64,000 nt of DNA, taken from the NCBI GenBank assembly GCA_038729325.1, contig JAVYSG010000001.1, forward strand, positions 1 through 64,000. Direction: 5' to 3'. The notes below the pieces were generated by a model. The model ran no database searches, was not told where the DNA came from, and saw only the letters and a program-made list of their open reading frames with translations. This document shows positions 52,790 through 62,082 of this stretch, piece after piece. The DNA is from UBA509 sp038729325. GTDB taxonomy: Archaea > Thermoplasmatota > Thermoplasmata > Thermoplasmatales > Thermoplasmataceae. Made by a program: the position numbers and the translations under genes. Positions within the stretch are counted from its first letter, which is position 1. The number at the start of each line of letters is the position of its first letter.

Positions 52790-54193
52790 ATGTCAGATGA
52801 TCCTTATGTATATCTGGATAACAAGAAACTAGGTTTCTTCCACTGGAAAAGCATGATTACAACAGGGATGGGAGTGTTCACTGACGGATATGACCTTTCA
52901 TCCATAGGCATAGTTCTTCCATTGGTGCTTTTATCGTTCGGAATCAAGAGCCTGACAGGGATAGAGTCTTCTCTTCTAGCCGGATCCGCCCTTATAGGTG
53001 CAGTGATTGGTGCCCTGATTTTCGGCCTCCTGGCAAATGGAGGCAGAAAGCGTTTTTATGGTCTTGATGTGACCATAATGGCAGTTGCAGCCGTTCTGCA
53101 GATATTCGCCGCCAATCCCCTTGAACTGATCCTAATCAGGACCGTCCTGGGAATTGGTGTTGGAGCAGACTATGTGCTCTCACCCATGATAATGGGGGAA
53201 CACGCAAACGCCAGGGATCGCGGTAAAATAATTGCCCTAGGATTTGGGTTACTCTGGGGCTTCGGTGCCACAGTGGCAGCAGTGGTTTACCTTGGTTTGC
53301 ATGGAGTCGTGTCCGATTCCATACTTTGGAGGGTTGTTCTGGCAGCTGGGTCTATCCCGGCGGTTGCCGTAATATACCTGAGAAGAAAAATGCCAGAAAC
53401 GGCAAGATATCTGGGTAGAATCAAGGGAGACCAGTCAGGTGCAGCTGAAGTCATACACGAGATAAGTGGCAGTAATGTTGATCCTGTCACCATAACGAGG
53501 GATAGTAATGGTCTCGGGTACTATCTCAGGAAGCAGTGGAAGGTTTTCCTGGCTGCTTCGGTGTTGTGGTTCATGTTCGACATGGTGGCCTATTCCGGGA
53601 TTCTCTTCGGGCCCAGCCTCATCGCAAAAGGCCTTGGGATAAATCCTGGTGACTTTCAACTTCTGATGGAGGGATTCTTTGTGATACCCGGAGGCCTCAT
53701 CGCCCTGTCACTCATAGATAAGAGGGGAAGAAAACCACTTCAGATTGCCGGATTCATTGGAATGGCTGTTGCTCTTGTATCCTTTGGAGTGTACAATCAC
53801 ATTGCTGGAATCACGGCAATACCTGCAGTTGCACTTTTGCTCTATGGATCCCAGAATCTGTTTCAGCAAGCCGGTCCGGGTTCAGTTTCAGCCTCTGGAA
53901 TTCTTGGCATTGAACTTGCCCCAACAAAGATCAGAGGAACCATACAGGCTCTGACGGTGGCATCCGGAAGGATGGGCGCTACAGTATCCACATTCATTTT
54001 CCCGTATCTTTTCGGTGTTTATGGCGAGTCTTTTGCTGTATATTTTCTCGGAGCTATTGCCGTAATTGCTGCCATTGTCACTCTGGTAGGAATCCCTGAA
54101 ACAGCCAGAGAAGGCCTGGAGAAGACATCAAGGGAAATTATGCACAATTCTGGAAAATCACAGATTGCTCCGGAAACAGGTGTCAAACAATGA
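52790..54193 (+). CDS. MFS transporter, sugar/organic-acid porter type
   Basis: A 467-residue carrier with twelve hydrophobic segments. TDGYDLSSIGIVLPL in helix 1 and LANGGRKRFYGLD in the 2-3 loop resemble phosphate/sugar/aromatic-acid symporters. RTVLGIGVGADYVLSPMIMGEHANARDRGK carries the helix 4 Arg and helix 5 start (landmark residues about 118-145). LIDKRGRKPLQ is the repeat in the second half. The stop overlaps surE (ATGA), suggesting that the substrate relates to nucleotides or phosphate (inference). Confidence 0.85.
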   Translation: MSDDPYVYLDNKKLGFFHWKSMITTGMGVFTDGYDLSSIGIVLPLVLLSFGIKSLTGIESSLLAGSALIGAVIGALIFGLLANGGRKRFYGLDVTIMAVAAVLQIFAANPLELILIRTVLGIGVGADYVLSPMIMGEHANARDRGKIIALGFGLLWGFGATVAAVVYLGLHGVVSDSILWRVVLAAGSIPAVAVIYLRRKMPETARYLGRIKGDQSGAAEVIHEISGSNVDPVTITRDSNGLGYYLRKQWKVFLAASVLWFMFDMVAYSGILFGPSLIAKGLGINPGDFQLLMEGFFVIPGGLIALSLIDKRGRKPLQIAGFIGMAVALVSFGVYNHIAGITAIPAVALLLYGSQNLFQQAGPGSVSASGILGIELAPTKIRGTIQALTVASGRMGATVSTFIFPYLFGVYGESFAVYFLGAIAVIAAIVTLVGIPETAREGLEKTSREIMHNSGKSQIAPETGVKQ

Positions 54194-54969
54194 TAGTTCT
54201 TACAAACGACGACGGAATCTTCAGCCCCGGGATCAGGTCCCTGGCAAAATCCCTGCGAAGTGCTGGAATGGATGTGGTGATTGTTGCACCTTCCCAGGAA
54301 AGAAGCGGATCCGGAATGTCAATAACCCTGTCGAAGTCGGTTGAATATGTGAAGATCAACCTGGATGGGCACCAGGCGTATTCTGTAAGAGGAACGCCGG
54401 CAGATTGCGTGCTGTTTTCCTTGAATATCTTATTCCCTGACGAGATAGATGCCGTTGTAAGCGGCACAAACGCCGGGATTAACGCTGGCTATGGAATTAT
54501 ATTCAACAGCGGCACAATGTCCGCAGCCCTGCTGGCATCAATGCTGGGCTTGCCTTCATTCGCATTCTCACAGTATGTTACAGTAGAAAACCGCAATAGT
54601 TTCGAAACTTATGAAAACGGAGCCAAGGTTGCAGCCAGAATAGTTTTAGATTTTCTGAATTCCAGCAAGCGCGTCGTCGGGATGATCAACGTCAACTTTC
54701 CGGATAAGGTTGACGAAAATACTGGAATAGTTGAGGTACCTTTCTCCAGATATCCCCTGTACAGAAAAAAAATTATTTTCAACTACAGGACGGAAAAAAT
54801 GGGATCTTTCCGAATCTTGCCAGTTCAGGAAATACCAGAAACTTCAAGCAGGATTGATGATATCTCTGCAGTACTTCATTCAGGTCTCATATCCATGACA
54901 AAGATCCCCATAACGGGAGAAACTGTTAATGGACCTGAAAACGAAATTCTAACCGGTGAAGAGTTGTGA
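54190..54969 (+). CDS. surE: 5'/3'-nucleotidase SurE
   Basis: A 259-residue metal-dependent nucleoside monophosphate phosphatase. VLTNDDGIFSPGIRSL holds the metal Asp pair, SGSGMSITL the Ser, GTPADCVLFSLN the substrate loop, and VVSGTNAGINAGYGIIFNSGT the Asn and signature. Length fits archaeal SurE. The ATG is within the MFS gene stop (ATGA), so expression is coupled to the carrier. Confidence 0.94.
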   Translation: MIVLTNDDGIFSPGIRSLAKSLRSAGMDVVIVAPSQERSGSGMSITLSKSVEYVKINLDGHQAYSVRGTPADCVLFSLNILFPDEIDAVVSGTNAGINAGYGIIFNSGTMSAALLASMLGLPSFAFSQYVTVENRNSFETYENGAKVAARIVLDFLNSSKRVVGMINVNFPDKVDENTGIVEVPFSRYPLYRKKIIFNYRTEKMGSFRILPVQEIPETSSRIDDISAVLHSGLISMTKIPITGETVNGPENEILTGEEL

Positions 54970-54998
54970 ACCGGAAGAATGCATATTTCGGTCATTTA

Positions 54999-56159
54999 TT
55001 AAAAATTCAGATGCTGGGAGAATATTTCACTGGCGGTCAGTGCACTTCCATCCTCAACTTTCTTTCCCATTTCCTTCAATGCGGATTCTATTGTATTAAG
55101 AGCTGTTACAATGTGAGCAGGCTGCACCCACCCCATGTGCCCTACCCTGAAGTACCTGTCACGCACAGCAGGATGCACTCCGGCACCGAATTCCACTCCT
55201 TTTTTCATGCTTCTCTGCAGAAAATCAGCAATATTTATGCCGTCAACAATCACGCCGGTAACAGTGTTGCTTCTTAATTTCTCTGATGCCAGAACTTCCA
55301 GTCCCAGGTGTTCTATGCCGGCCCTGAATGCCTGTGAACATACCTCGTGGCGTCTTATTCTTGACTCCATGGTCTCCGATCTGATCAGATCAACGCTCTT
55401 CTTTATTGAAAACACTGTACCTATTGGCGGAGTTGCGAAATATCCGCCTCCTCCCGCGAGAAACTTATTCATTATATCTGACCAGTTTCTGAGATCGGCG
55501 AAATAGCCGCTTATGGACTCACCTCTGAGCTTCTCCATTGCTCCTGGAGATGCCACAAGCAGACCTGCGCCAGCCTGGGCCCCCATGGCCTTCTGGCTTG
55601 CCGTAAGGCAGACGTCTATGCCCCACTGCGATGCTTTCATGGTCTCTCCACCTATGCTTGCAACTCCATCCACGATAACCAGATCGACATGTTTCCTGAC
55701 AGCCTTTGCAACAGATGCCACATCAAGACGTACGCCTGTGCTGGTTTCCACCTGCGTCATTGCCACAGCAAAGTACTTGCCTGAGGATACTTCACGGTCA
55801 ATGTCTTCGATGGGGACAGCCATTCCCGCCTCAGACTTCAGCACCTTTGTCTCCACAGGGTATCTGGATAATATTGCCTCCCAGCGATCTCCAAATACTC
55901 CATTGCTCACCACCAGTATGCGAGATCCGCGGGGTATGAACGAAATGACACTCTCCATTGCAACTGTTCCGCTTCCAGGCAGTATGAAAGGTGTGTATGA
56001 ACTGTCAGATCCGGTAACATACCTGAAACCCTCAAGCGAATCCCTCATTGCACTGTTAAATTCAGGGGATGCAAAACCTATATTGGGCTGAACAGCAGCC
56101 GACAGCACATCATAATTGCCAATGGATGGCCCCACATGCATCAATATCCTTGAAGTCAT
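54999..56159 (-). CDS. Class V aminotransferase (alanine-glyoxylate/serine-pyruvate type)
   Basis: A 386-residue PLP enzyme. MHVGPSIGNYDVL opens the protein, and LPGSGTVAMESVIS binds the cofactor phosphate. VDGVASIGGETM and LTASQKAMGAQAG place the PLP Asp and Lys. FRVGHMGWVQPAH ends the active site. Members transfer amino groups from alanine or serine to glyoxylate or act as phosphoserine/aspartate aminotransferases. The exact substrate is open. It is convergent with surE, about 30 bases apart. Confidence 0.9.
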   Translation of the reverse strand: MTSRILMHVGPSIGNYDVLSAAVQPNIGFASPEFNSAMRDSLEGFRYVTGSDSSYTPFILPGSGTVAMESVISFIPRGSRILVVSNGVFGDRWEAILSRYPVETKVLKSEAGMAVPIEDIDREVSSGKYFAVAMTQVETSTGVRLDVASVAKAVRKHVDLVIVDGVASIGGETMKASQWGIDVCLTASQKAMGAQAGAGLLVASPGAMEKLRGESISGYFADLRNWSDIMNKFLAGGGGYFATPPIGTVFSIKKSVDLIRSETMESRIRRHEVCSQAFRAGIEHLGLEVLASEKLRSNTVTGVIVDGINIADFLQRSMKKGVEFGAGVHPAVRDRYFRVGHMGWVQPAHIVTALNTIESALKEMGKKVEDGSALTASEIFSQHLNF

Positions 56160-56296
56160 GAATATTCATGCTACAATGGCATAAAACTGTTGCACACACT
56201 CATCCATTCTCCAGGTGAAATAAAAAATCATCACCTTATTCACTGGCCAACTGCAGTGATCGCAAAATTATTGTTTTGTCCGGGAGTATGGTGTTT

Positions 56297-58192
56297 ATGT
56301 CAGAAATGGTCTACAGTCCACCGGACCCGCAATCAACAAACATAATGAAATTGGCAAAAAAACATGGAATACAAACGCTTGTTGAACTCTATGATAGGGC
56401 TGATTCAGATCCGGTATGGTTCTGGCCCGCAGTTATAGAGGACTGCAGCATAACTTTCAGAAGGCCGTATCAACAGGTGATGGATGACAGCAAAGGAAAG
56501 CCGTGGACCAGATGGTTTATCGGAGGCCATATTAACATTACGCATAACTGTGTGGAGAAATACGCCTATTCGGACAGACCTGCAGTGAAATTTGAGACTG
56601 AGGACGGCAGTTCCGGAACCATGAGTTTCAGGGAACTGGACAGAGTGACAGGCAAACTTGGCGGTTTTCTCCTGAAAGCAGGCATTGAGAAGGGTGACAG
56701 AGTCGGTATCTATATGCCTCCCTCGCTGGAGGGGGTTGTTGCACTGTATTCTGTCCTCAGGATAGGCGCCGTCGCTGTGCCGGTATTTTCAGGTTACGGT
56801 ATAGAAGCTGTCAGGACAAGGATCCGGGATTCTGGCGCAAAGGCACTTTTCTCATTCGCGTTCTATTCCAGGAAAGGAAAGAAAATTGATATGCGATCAA
56901 CAGTAACTTCCATTCCGGATATAATTCACATAGTCAAGGACGCAGAATCATCTGATGTTTATGACTTCTGGAAGAGCGTTGATTCCGGAACCTATGTTAA
57001 AGCTGCAGATACTGAATCAGAGGATCCGGCCATAATGCTCTATACCTCTGGCACCACTGGGAAACCTAAGGGAACTGTGCACGTCCACGGTGGTAGCTTT
57101 ATAAATATTGTGAAGGAAGTAAAATATTATATGGACATGCGAACAGAGGACACCCTCTTCTGGATATCTGATCTTGGCTGGATGATGGGACCGTGGTCTA
57201 TTCTTGGAGCCAACGCACTTGGCGGATCAATTTTCGTTTATGATGGAGCTGTTGATTATCCTGATACTGAGAGGCTCTGGAAGCTAATTTCATCGCATGA
57301 CGTCACGCTTCTTGGTGTATCTCCAACGCTGGTAAGGTCATTGAAATCCAGAAATGCTGCCTTCCCAATGCCATCCGTGAGAGTTTTTGGGTCCACAGGT
57401 GAGCCATGGGACGAGGAATCATGGCTATGGCTTTTCAGAGAAATTGGATCTGGAAAAACCCCAATAGCAAATATTTCAGGAGGAACAGACATAATTGGCT
57501 GCTTCCTGGCCTCCACGCCTGCCATACCGCTCATGCCAAGGTGCCTTTACCGCGGGCTTGGCATGAATACATCTGTATTCAGCGAAGACGGCAGAGAGGT
57601 ACTGGATCAGGTAGGGTACCTTGTATCAAAGAGCCACTGTCCATCCATGACCCGGGGAATATGGGGGCAACCCGAGAAATATCTGGAGACCTACTGGTCA
57701 CAGTTTAATGACATATGGGTTCAGGGAGACTGGGCAATGAGGGATCGGGATGGTTATTATTTCCTGTTCGGAAGATCGGATGATGTCATCAAGGTGTCTG
57801 GAAAGAGGCTAGGACCAAATGAAATTGAGAATGCGGTCATGGAAGTGCCTGGTGTTGCTGAATCTGCAGTCATAGGGGTACCGGATGCCGTGAAGGGAGA
57901 ATCAGTTGTCGTATTCTATACGGGATCCAACAGCGAAGAAACAATGGATGCCATCAGGAATAAAATTGAAGACAGTATGGGCCGATCATTCCTTCCAAAG
58001 TTTACCATATGGCTTCCACAGCTTCCCAAGACCAGGAACGGCAAGATAGTGAGAAGGGTCGTGAAAAGAGCCTTCCTGGGGCAGGACCCTGGCGATGTGA
58101 GCAATCTTGAGGATACAGCCATAATGGACTACATAAGGGAAGTTGGCAGGATCAGGGACAGACCTGATGATTTCGGGGGAATGCCGCAGTGA
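56297..58192 (+). CDS. Acyl-CoA synthetase (AMP-forming, acetyl-CoA synthetase-like)
   Basis: A 631-residue ANL-superfamily ligase that activates a carboxylic acid to its CoA ester through an acyl-AMP. WFIGGHINITHNCVEK is the acetyl/propionyl-CoA-synthetase-type N-terminus. AIMLYTSGTTGKPKGTVHVH is the P-loop. GDWAMRDRDGYYFLFGRSDD and KVSGKRLGPNEIE form the hinge, and KTRNGKIVRRVVKRA contains the catalytic Lys. A propionyl/acetyl or longer substrate cannot be told. Of three near starts (56288, 56297, 56306), ATG 56297 has GGGAG ten bases upstream. It is coupled to the following MBL hydrolase gene. Confidence 0.88.
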   Translation: MSEMVYSPPDPQSTNIMKLAKKHGIQTLVELYDRADSDPVWFWPAVIEDCSITFRRPYQQVMDDSKGKPWTRWFIGGHINITHNCVEKYAYSDRPAVKFETEDGSSGTMSFRELDRVTGKLGGFLLKAGIEKGDRVGIYMPPSLEGVVALYSVLRIGAVAVPVFSGYGIEAVRTRIRDSGAKALFSFAFYSRKGKKIDMRSTVTSIPDIIHIVKDAESSDVYDFWKSVDSGTYVKAADTESEDPAIMLYTSGTTGKPKGTVHVHGGSFINIVKEVKYYMDMRTEDTLFWISDLGWMMGPWSILGANALGGSIFVYDGAVDYPDTERLWKLISSHDVTLLGVSPTLVRSLKSRNAAFPMPSVRVFGSTGEPWDEESWLWLFREIGSGKTPIANISGGTDIIGCFLASTPAIPLMPRCLYRGLGMNTSVFSEDGREVLDQVGYLVSKSHCPSMTRGIWGQPEKYLETYWSQFNDIWVQGDWAMRDRDGYYFLFGRSDDVIKVSGKRLGPNEIENAVMEVPGVAESAVIGVPDAVKGESVVVFYTGSNSEETMDAIRNKIEDSMGRSFLPKFTIWLPQLPKTRNGKIVRRVVKRAFLGQDPGDVSNLEDTAIMDYIREVGRIRDRPDDFGGMPQ

Positions 58193-59013
58193 AAACCGGT
58201 GAATTCGAGGCAACACTGCTTCAGGACGGCTTTTTCACACTTGATCCCGGTGCATATTTCGGTATTGTTCCAAGACCAATCTGGAGCAGATTTTTCCGGG
58301 AAACCTCCAGCGGCAGGGTTAAGCTGGCACTGAACGTCATGCTTCTTCAGGGCAGGGATTTCTCAGCCATGATAGACAGCGGCATAGGTCTCCCCGAAAG
58401 CGAAAAAATGCGGAAAATCTATGAAATAGAGAAAACCAGTGATCTTGTTTCACAGATTAACGGAATCATTAACCCTGACGAGATTAGATTCATAATACAC
58501 TCCCACCTTCACTTTGACCACAGTGGACACAGCCTGGACCGAAACCTGGGAAAACCTGTGTTCAGGAATGCCTCCCTTGTTGCACAGGATCTTGAGTTCA
58601 GGGCTTACAGCAGGCCAAATGAGTTCACCAGAAGCAGCTACATTCGAAATACTGCACAGATGAACCGGGCCAGAAAGATAAGACTGAACGGAACAGTCCG
58701 ATTCAAGAATGACATCAGGGTGATCAGAACTGGGGGGCACACTGCCGGCCATCAGGTCATAATCACCGGAAGCGGCACCAACCAGATAATCTATTTCGGC
58801 GACCTGATACCCTCAGCCTTTCATGTGAGAGTTCCTTACATAACCGCCATAGACAGTTTCCCTCTTGATACAGTGAGAATGAAGAAAAAACTTATTGAAA
58901 AGGCAATCCGTGAAAAATGCGTGTGTATCTTCAACCATGATCCGGAGACACCTGCAGGTATAATATCGGGGGATCTGCAGAATCCGAGGGTCGAGAAAGT
59001 ATCACCTGAATGA
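58189..59013 (+). CDS. MBL-fold hydrolase, lactonase-like
   Basis: A 274-residue metallo-beta-lactamase-fold protein. IIHSHLHFDHSGHS gives HxHxDHxxH; GGHTAGHQV, FGDLIPSAFH and FNHDPETPAG supply the other ligands of a di-metal site. The motif set is that of AHL-lactonase/AttM-type hydrolases. Because GTG 58189 overlaps the acyl-CoA synthetase stop (GTGA), an acid or acyl-CoA-related substrate such as a lactone or thioester is more likely than quorum-signal turnover (inference). Confidence 0.83.
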   Translation: MKTGEFEATLLQDGFFTLDPGAYFGIVPRPIWSRFFRETSSGRVKLALNVMLLQGRDFSAMIDSGIGLPESEKMRKIYEIEKTSDLVSQINGIINPDEIRFIIHSHLHFDHSGHSLDRNLGKPVFRNASLVAQDLEFRAYSRPNEFTRSSYIRNTAQMNRARKIRLNGTVRFKNDIRVIRTGGHTAGHQVIITGSGTNQIIYFGDLIPSAFHVRVPYITAIDSFPLDTVRMKKKLIEKAIREKCVCIFNHDPETPAGIISGDLQNPRVEKVSPE

Positions 59014-59015
59014 TC

Positions 59016-59993
59016 TCAGATATTGAACTCCTCACTCTCCGAGAGGATCATGTCCATGGCAAGTTCCGCTATGTCTGTGGCGTAGAGGCCTATCCTCACT
59101 ATTTCCTCCGAAGAAGGCACGATAATTGCAACCATCTCGCCACCTGTTAGCGATCTGAGGATCTCGTCTTTCCTTGCTGTTACCGCCCCTTTCCTTCCTA
59201 TTATTGGGTCCAGCGCATCGAATTTTCTGGCGTAGAATGAATCGACTGCCTCATTATACATCTTTCCTGATTCTTTAAGGAACTCCACGATTGATTCAGA
59301 CGCCTTACCACTGTGCTCCGGTACAGTTTTCCAGAGCTTGCACAGATTTACTGCATGATCCGCAATTCTTTCAAGTATCCTGGAGAATATGAGGTAAAAG
59401 ACACTGTTTGACTCGTCACTTTCCCCGCTCTTCACCTCTCTGTAAACATAAAGCTGATACCTGTCGACATCATCATCGCGATTTATGACGCTATCCAGCA
59501 GGGCAGAGTCTGAACCTGAAATACCGTTGATTGTATCCTCTATCATTGTCTGTACATTCAGAGACATTCGCCTCACAGCATTTGGAAGAGGAAAAGACTT
59601 GGAATCAAGGACATTCTGAAGCACCACAGACCTGGAAGATTCGTCAAATATCTCCACACCCATAACCAGCCTGGAGAATCTGGAAATTGCGTCCACCATA
59701 CCTGCGTCCATGTATTTGGGGCTCCTGATGGTGAGTGTGTCGAATCCTGCTATGTAAAGGGATGTCAGTACGCGCTGAAAATATTCAGAGTTTGGTTTTC
59801 CTGTTACAGTGAGAGTCCTTGCATTCTCCTTTGGCCTTGCCTGTGAATGCGTTACAGTGAGGACCCCCTGAGAATCATCAATTATAACTTCACTGCCCTT
59901 GCTGATTCTCGCCTCCTTCACCCACTTTGACGGGAGAGATATTATGAATGTAGACCCTCCAGTAAGCTGGACCCTTCTGGTGTATGTTGCCAT
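59016..59993 (-). CDS. AbrB-PhoU phosphate-uptake regulator
   Basis: A 325-residue protein with an N-terminal SpoVT/AbrB DNA-binding domain (residues 1-50, RRVQLTGGSTFIISLPSKWV and KGSEVIIDDSQG). Two PhoU-like helical bundles follow (residues 120-205 and 215-320; acidic metal-binding segment SRILERIADHAVNLCKLW). This architecture is archaeal and regulates phosphate-responsive genes. No pst transporter lies in the window. It stops two bases from the MBL gene end (convergent). Confidence 0.85.
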   Translation of the reverse strand: MATYTRRVQLTGGSTFIISLPSKWVKEARISKGSEVIIDDSQGVLTVTHSQARPKENARTLTVTGKPNSEYFQRVLTSLYIAGFDTLTIRSPKYMDAGMVDAISRFSRLVMGVEIFDESSRSVVLQNVLDSKSFPLPNAVRRMSLNVQTMIEDTINGISGSDSALLDSVINRDDDVDRYQLYVYREVKSGESDESNSVFYLIFSRILERIADHAVNLCKLWKTVPEHSGKASESIVEFLKESGKMYNEAVDSFYARKFDALDPIIGRKGAVTARKDEILRSLTGGEMVAIIVPSSEEIVRIGLYATDIAELAMDMILSESEEFNI

Positions 59994-60083
59994 CTATTTA
60001 TAAATGCATGCACATATATAGTGTTTTTGGCATTCACAATATAATTTATATACATCTGGACAGATTCTGATCCGCCGCACATC

Positions 60084-60269
60084 TTAAAAAAAGCGCCTCT
60101 TTATGGCGCCATTGATCTTCTGCTTGAGATCATCGCTGATCTCATCAATCCCATGGTCGCTTTTTTCATGTTCCGCTATTAGAGGAATCAGATCCTCAGC
60201 TTTCTTCGAAGAGACTTCATATGGACATTCCATTCCTGTGTCCCTGCACCTGAAATGATAACTTGCCAT
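60084..60269 (-). CDS. DUF1059-type small protein
   Basis: A 61-residue protein whose start (SYHFRCRDTGMECPYEV) and middle (IPLIAEHEKSDHGI) match DUF1059 proteins, which have two Cys and a conserved HExxxH-like His segment. The function of the family is unknown. The Cys and His residues suggest a small metal site. The C-terminus (LKQKINGAIKRRFF) is basic. It is monocistronic. Confidence 0.75.
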   Translation of the reverse strand: MASYHFRCRDTGMECPYEVSSKKAEDLIPLIAEHEKSDHGIDEISDDLKQKINGAIKRRFF

Positions 60270-60418
60270 CCTGATCCTTTTAATATTCTTTTACTGCAAT
60301 ATTAAGTTTTCCAGTGATATTATGCATGATAACTTTCGGATATCCCATCCACATGAAAGAGGCTGAAAGTAGCGCAAAAAACATCTCCTGACCAGGCATA
60401 GTGCCTGATCATACCGAA

Positions 60419-61183
60419 TCATGACTGTGGTGGAGGCTGGTTTCTCCTCTGCTGGCTGTATCTCATGCTGTTTCCTATGCTGCGGCCTATGAACACCCCT
60501 ACTGCAAATATAAGTTCAAAGTATATGAGGTAAGTGAGGAGGTATGTTGGCACGAAGCCTTCAAAAAGATATATTTCCGGATCATGCACCGGGCCTCCCA
60601 TTGGGCCGCTGTAGACAACTGTGCCATTTGGGTCTGTGTAACTGACATTGTATTTAAAAATGCCCTGAGGAAGATCAGATGTATTGTAATAATATCTGTA
60701 TGTTGTGATGCCTGCGGAACTTGTTACTGTCGCGTTCAATGTATGCTGAGCACTGTAGCCTGAAGTCGCAATGTTAAGCACGACGCTTGATAGACTGACA
60801 TTTGTTGATGAGTTCTGGGTTATTGTTATGGCATAGTGGAAGTCATTGGCTACAGAACCATAAGGCGTAACATTGCCTAAAACCTGAATACCGTTGGGAA
60901 AAGTCGTCTCAAATGTGGGATGCGATGAATATTCTATGCTGGCTACTATTGCAGAGGAGAGCATGGCAGCTATGATGAATACTACAATACTGCCGAGGAA
61001 CCTTGGTTTAAGCTTGTAGAGTTTCGTAAAATGAAAACTGAAGAATGTGACTACGGGGACAAGAAATATGATCTCCCCGTACACATATACCGAAAGGACC
61101 ACTATTATGGCAGAGGTCAGGATTGCAAGACCGAGCCCCGTGAACCTGTTATTCTTTTCAAGCCAGTTTCTGAGTTCAGACAA
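60419..61183 (-). CDS. Membrane protein with extracytoplasmic domain
   Basis: A 254-residue protein with three N-terminal hydrophobic segments (residues about 17-36, 37-50 and 58-82). An exported beta-rich domain (about 83-205) has many NxS/T sequons (for example NSSTNVSLSS and YNTSD), typical of glycosylated surface domains in acidophiles. A C-terminal membrane helix (LTYLIYFELIFAVGVFIG) and a polar Gln/Arg tail end it. No family recognised. Confidence 0.6.
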   Translation of the reverse strand: MSELRNWLEKNNRFTGLGLAILTSAIIVVLSVYVYGEIIFLVPVVTFFSFHFTKLYKLKPRFLGSIVVFIIAAMLSSAIVASIEYSSHPTFETTFPNGIQVLGNVTPYGSVANDFHYAITITQNSSTNVSLSSVVLNIATSGYSAQHTLNATVTSSAGITTYRYYYNTSDLPQGIFKYNVSYTDPNGTVVYSGPMGGPVHDPEIYLFEGFVPTYLLTYLIYFELIFAVGVFIGRSIGNSMRYSQQRRNQPPPQS

Positions 61184-61503
61184 TAGAACAGTAAAGATAC
61201 CTTACTATATTGATTTATCCGCATGGCCACGGCAACTGAATTCTATTTCAAGTCGGTTCACCGGGAGATGGCACAGCTGCAAGTGATTTTATACTGCTGC
61301 AGATGCACTGCAACATTGGAAACCAGATGACTGCGAATACTGAATATACATGAAATGTCAGGGTGATTATGAGGACACAGGGATGCTGATATTACCTTCC
61401 TCTCTATATATCCTGAGGGCATTTATACATGCAAATGCCATTATTCACCTTGGTAATTTAGTTCAAGTGAATTTTAATATACTGGTAATAATCCAGTTCC
61501 ATA
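61184..61503. promoter_or_regulatory. Promoter region of the xre-CBS/carS/pth2 operon
   Basis: 320 bases without a gene. The TATA box ttttaatata (61472-61481) is 23-32 bases before ATG 61504, implying a leaderless operon mRNA. The heptamer TGGTAAT flanks it at 61451 and 61483, 32 bases (three helical turns) apart, and TTCAC/GTGAA (61444-61471) forms an inverted repeat. These are candidate autoregulatory sites for the XRE-CBS protein. Confidence 0.5.
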
Positions 61504-62082
61504 ATGTTGCCATCCATTGAAGAACTCCGGAAGATGCGCAAGAACCTCGGGATCAGCCAGAAGGAGCTTGCCAGGATAAGCGGCGTCAGCCAGTCCTATA
61601 TAGCAAGGCTTGAAAAGGGCAGCATAAACCCTACATACGACAAGGTCAGGAAAATTTTTGATTACCTGAACCGCACAGGGCAGAAAGCAACCACCATTGA
61701 CATAACTGCAGAGAAAATAATGACTGCCCCGGTTCTGACGTGCTCACCCACCGACTCAATAATAACCGCACTTAATGTGATGAGGGAAAAGGGATTTTCA
61801 CAGCTTCCTGTTGCAACCCTTGACAGGAAGGTTGTGGGAACTGTGTCGGAATCAGACATAAATGATCTCCTGTTGAAGGGCAATACCATTGATTCCCTTA
61901 AAACACTGGTCGTCAGGAAGGTCATGGGCCCGGCGCTACCGCAACTCGACCGATCATCACCCATATCCATGATTTATCCACTTCTGAAATATTCAAGTGC
62001 GGTGCTCATAATGGAAAACGGAGAGCTGAAAGGTATTGTGACAAAGGCAGATATACTTAAAGCCGTTGAGGAATATGCCTGA
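61504..62082 (+). CDS. XRE-type HTH plus CBS-pair regulator
   Basis: A 192-residue regulator with an N-terminal XRE/Cro HTH (residues 5-58, KNLGISQKELARISGVSQSY and IARLEKGSINPTYDK). Two CBS domains follow (about 70-125 and 135-190, MTAPVLTCSPTDSIITALNVM and VLIMENGELKGIVTKADIL). The CBS pair would bind an adenosyl ligand and tune DNA binding. This fusion is frequent in archaea. It is the first gene of the operon, with its end overlapping the carS start by eight bases. Confidence 0.9.
   Translation: MLPSIEELRKMRKNLGISQKELARISGVSQSYIARLEKGSINPTYDKVRKIFDYLNRTGQKATTIDITAEKIMTAPVLTCSPTDSIITALNVMREKGFSQLPVATLDRKVVGTVSESDINDLLLKGNTIDSLKTLVVRKVMGPALPQLDRSSPISMIYPLLKYSSAVLIMENGELKGIVTKADILKAVEEYA

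Noticed and set aside
55513..56091. 192-codon plus-strand frame opposite the class V aminotransferase
   Set aside because: Ser/Thr/Pro-rich shadow; the minus-strand enzyme has all active-site motifs.
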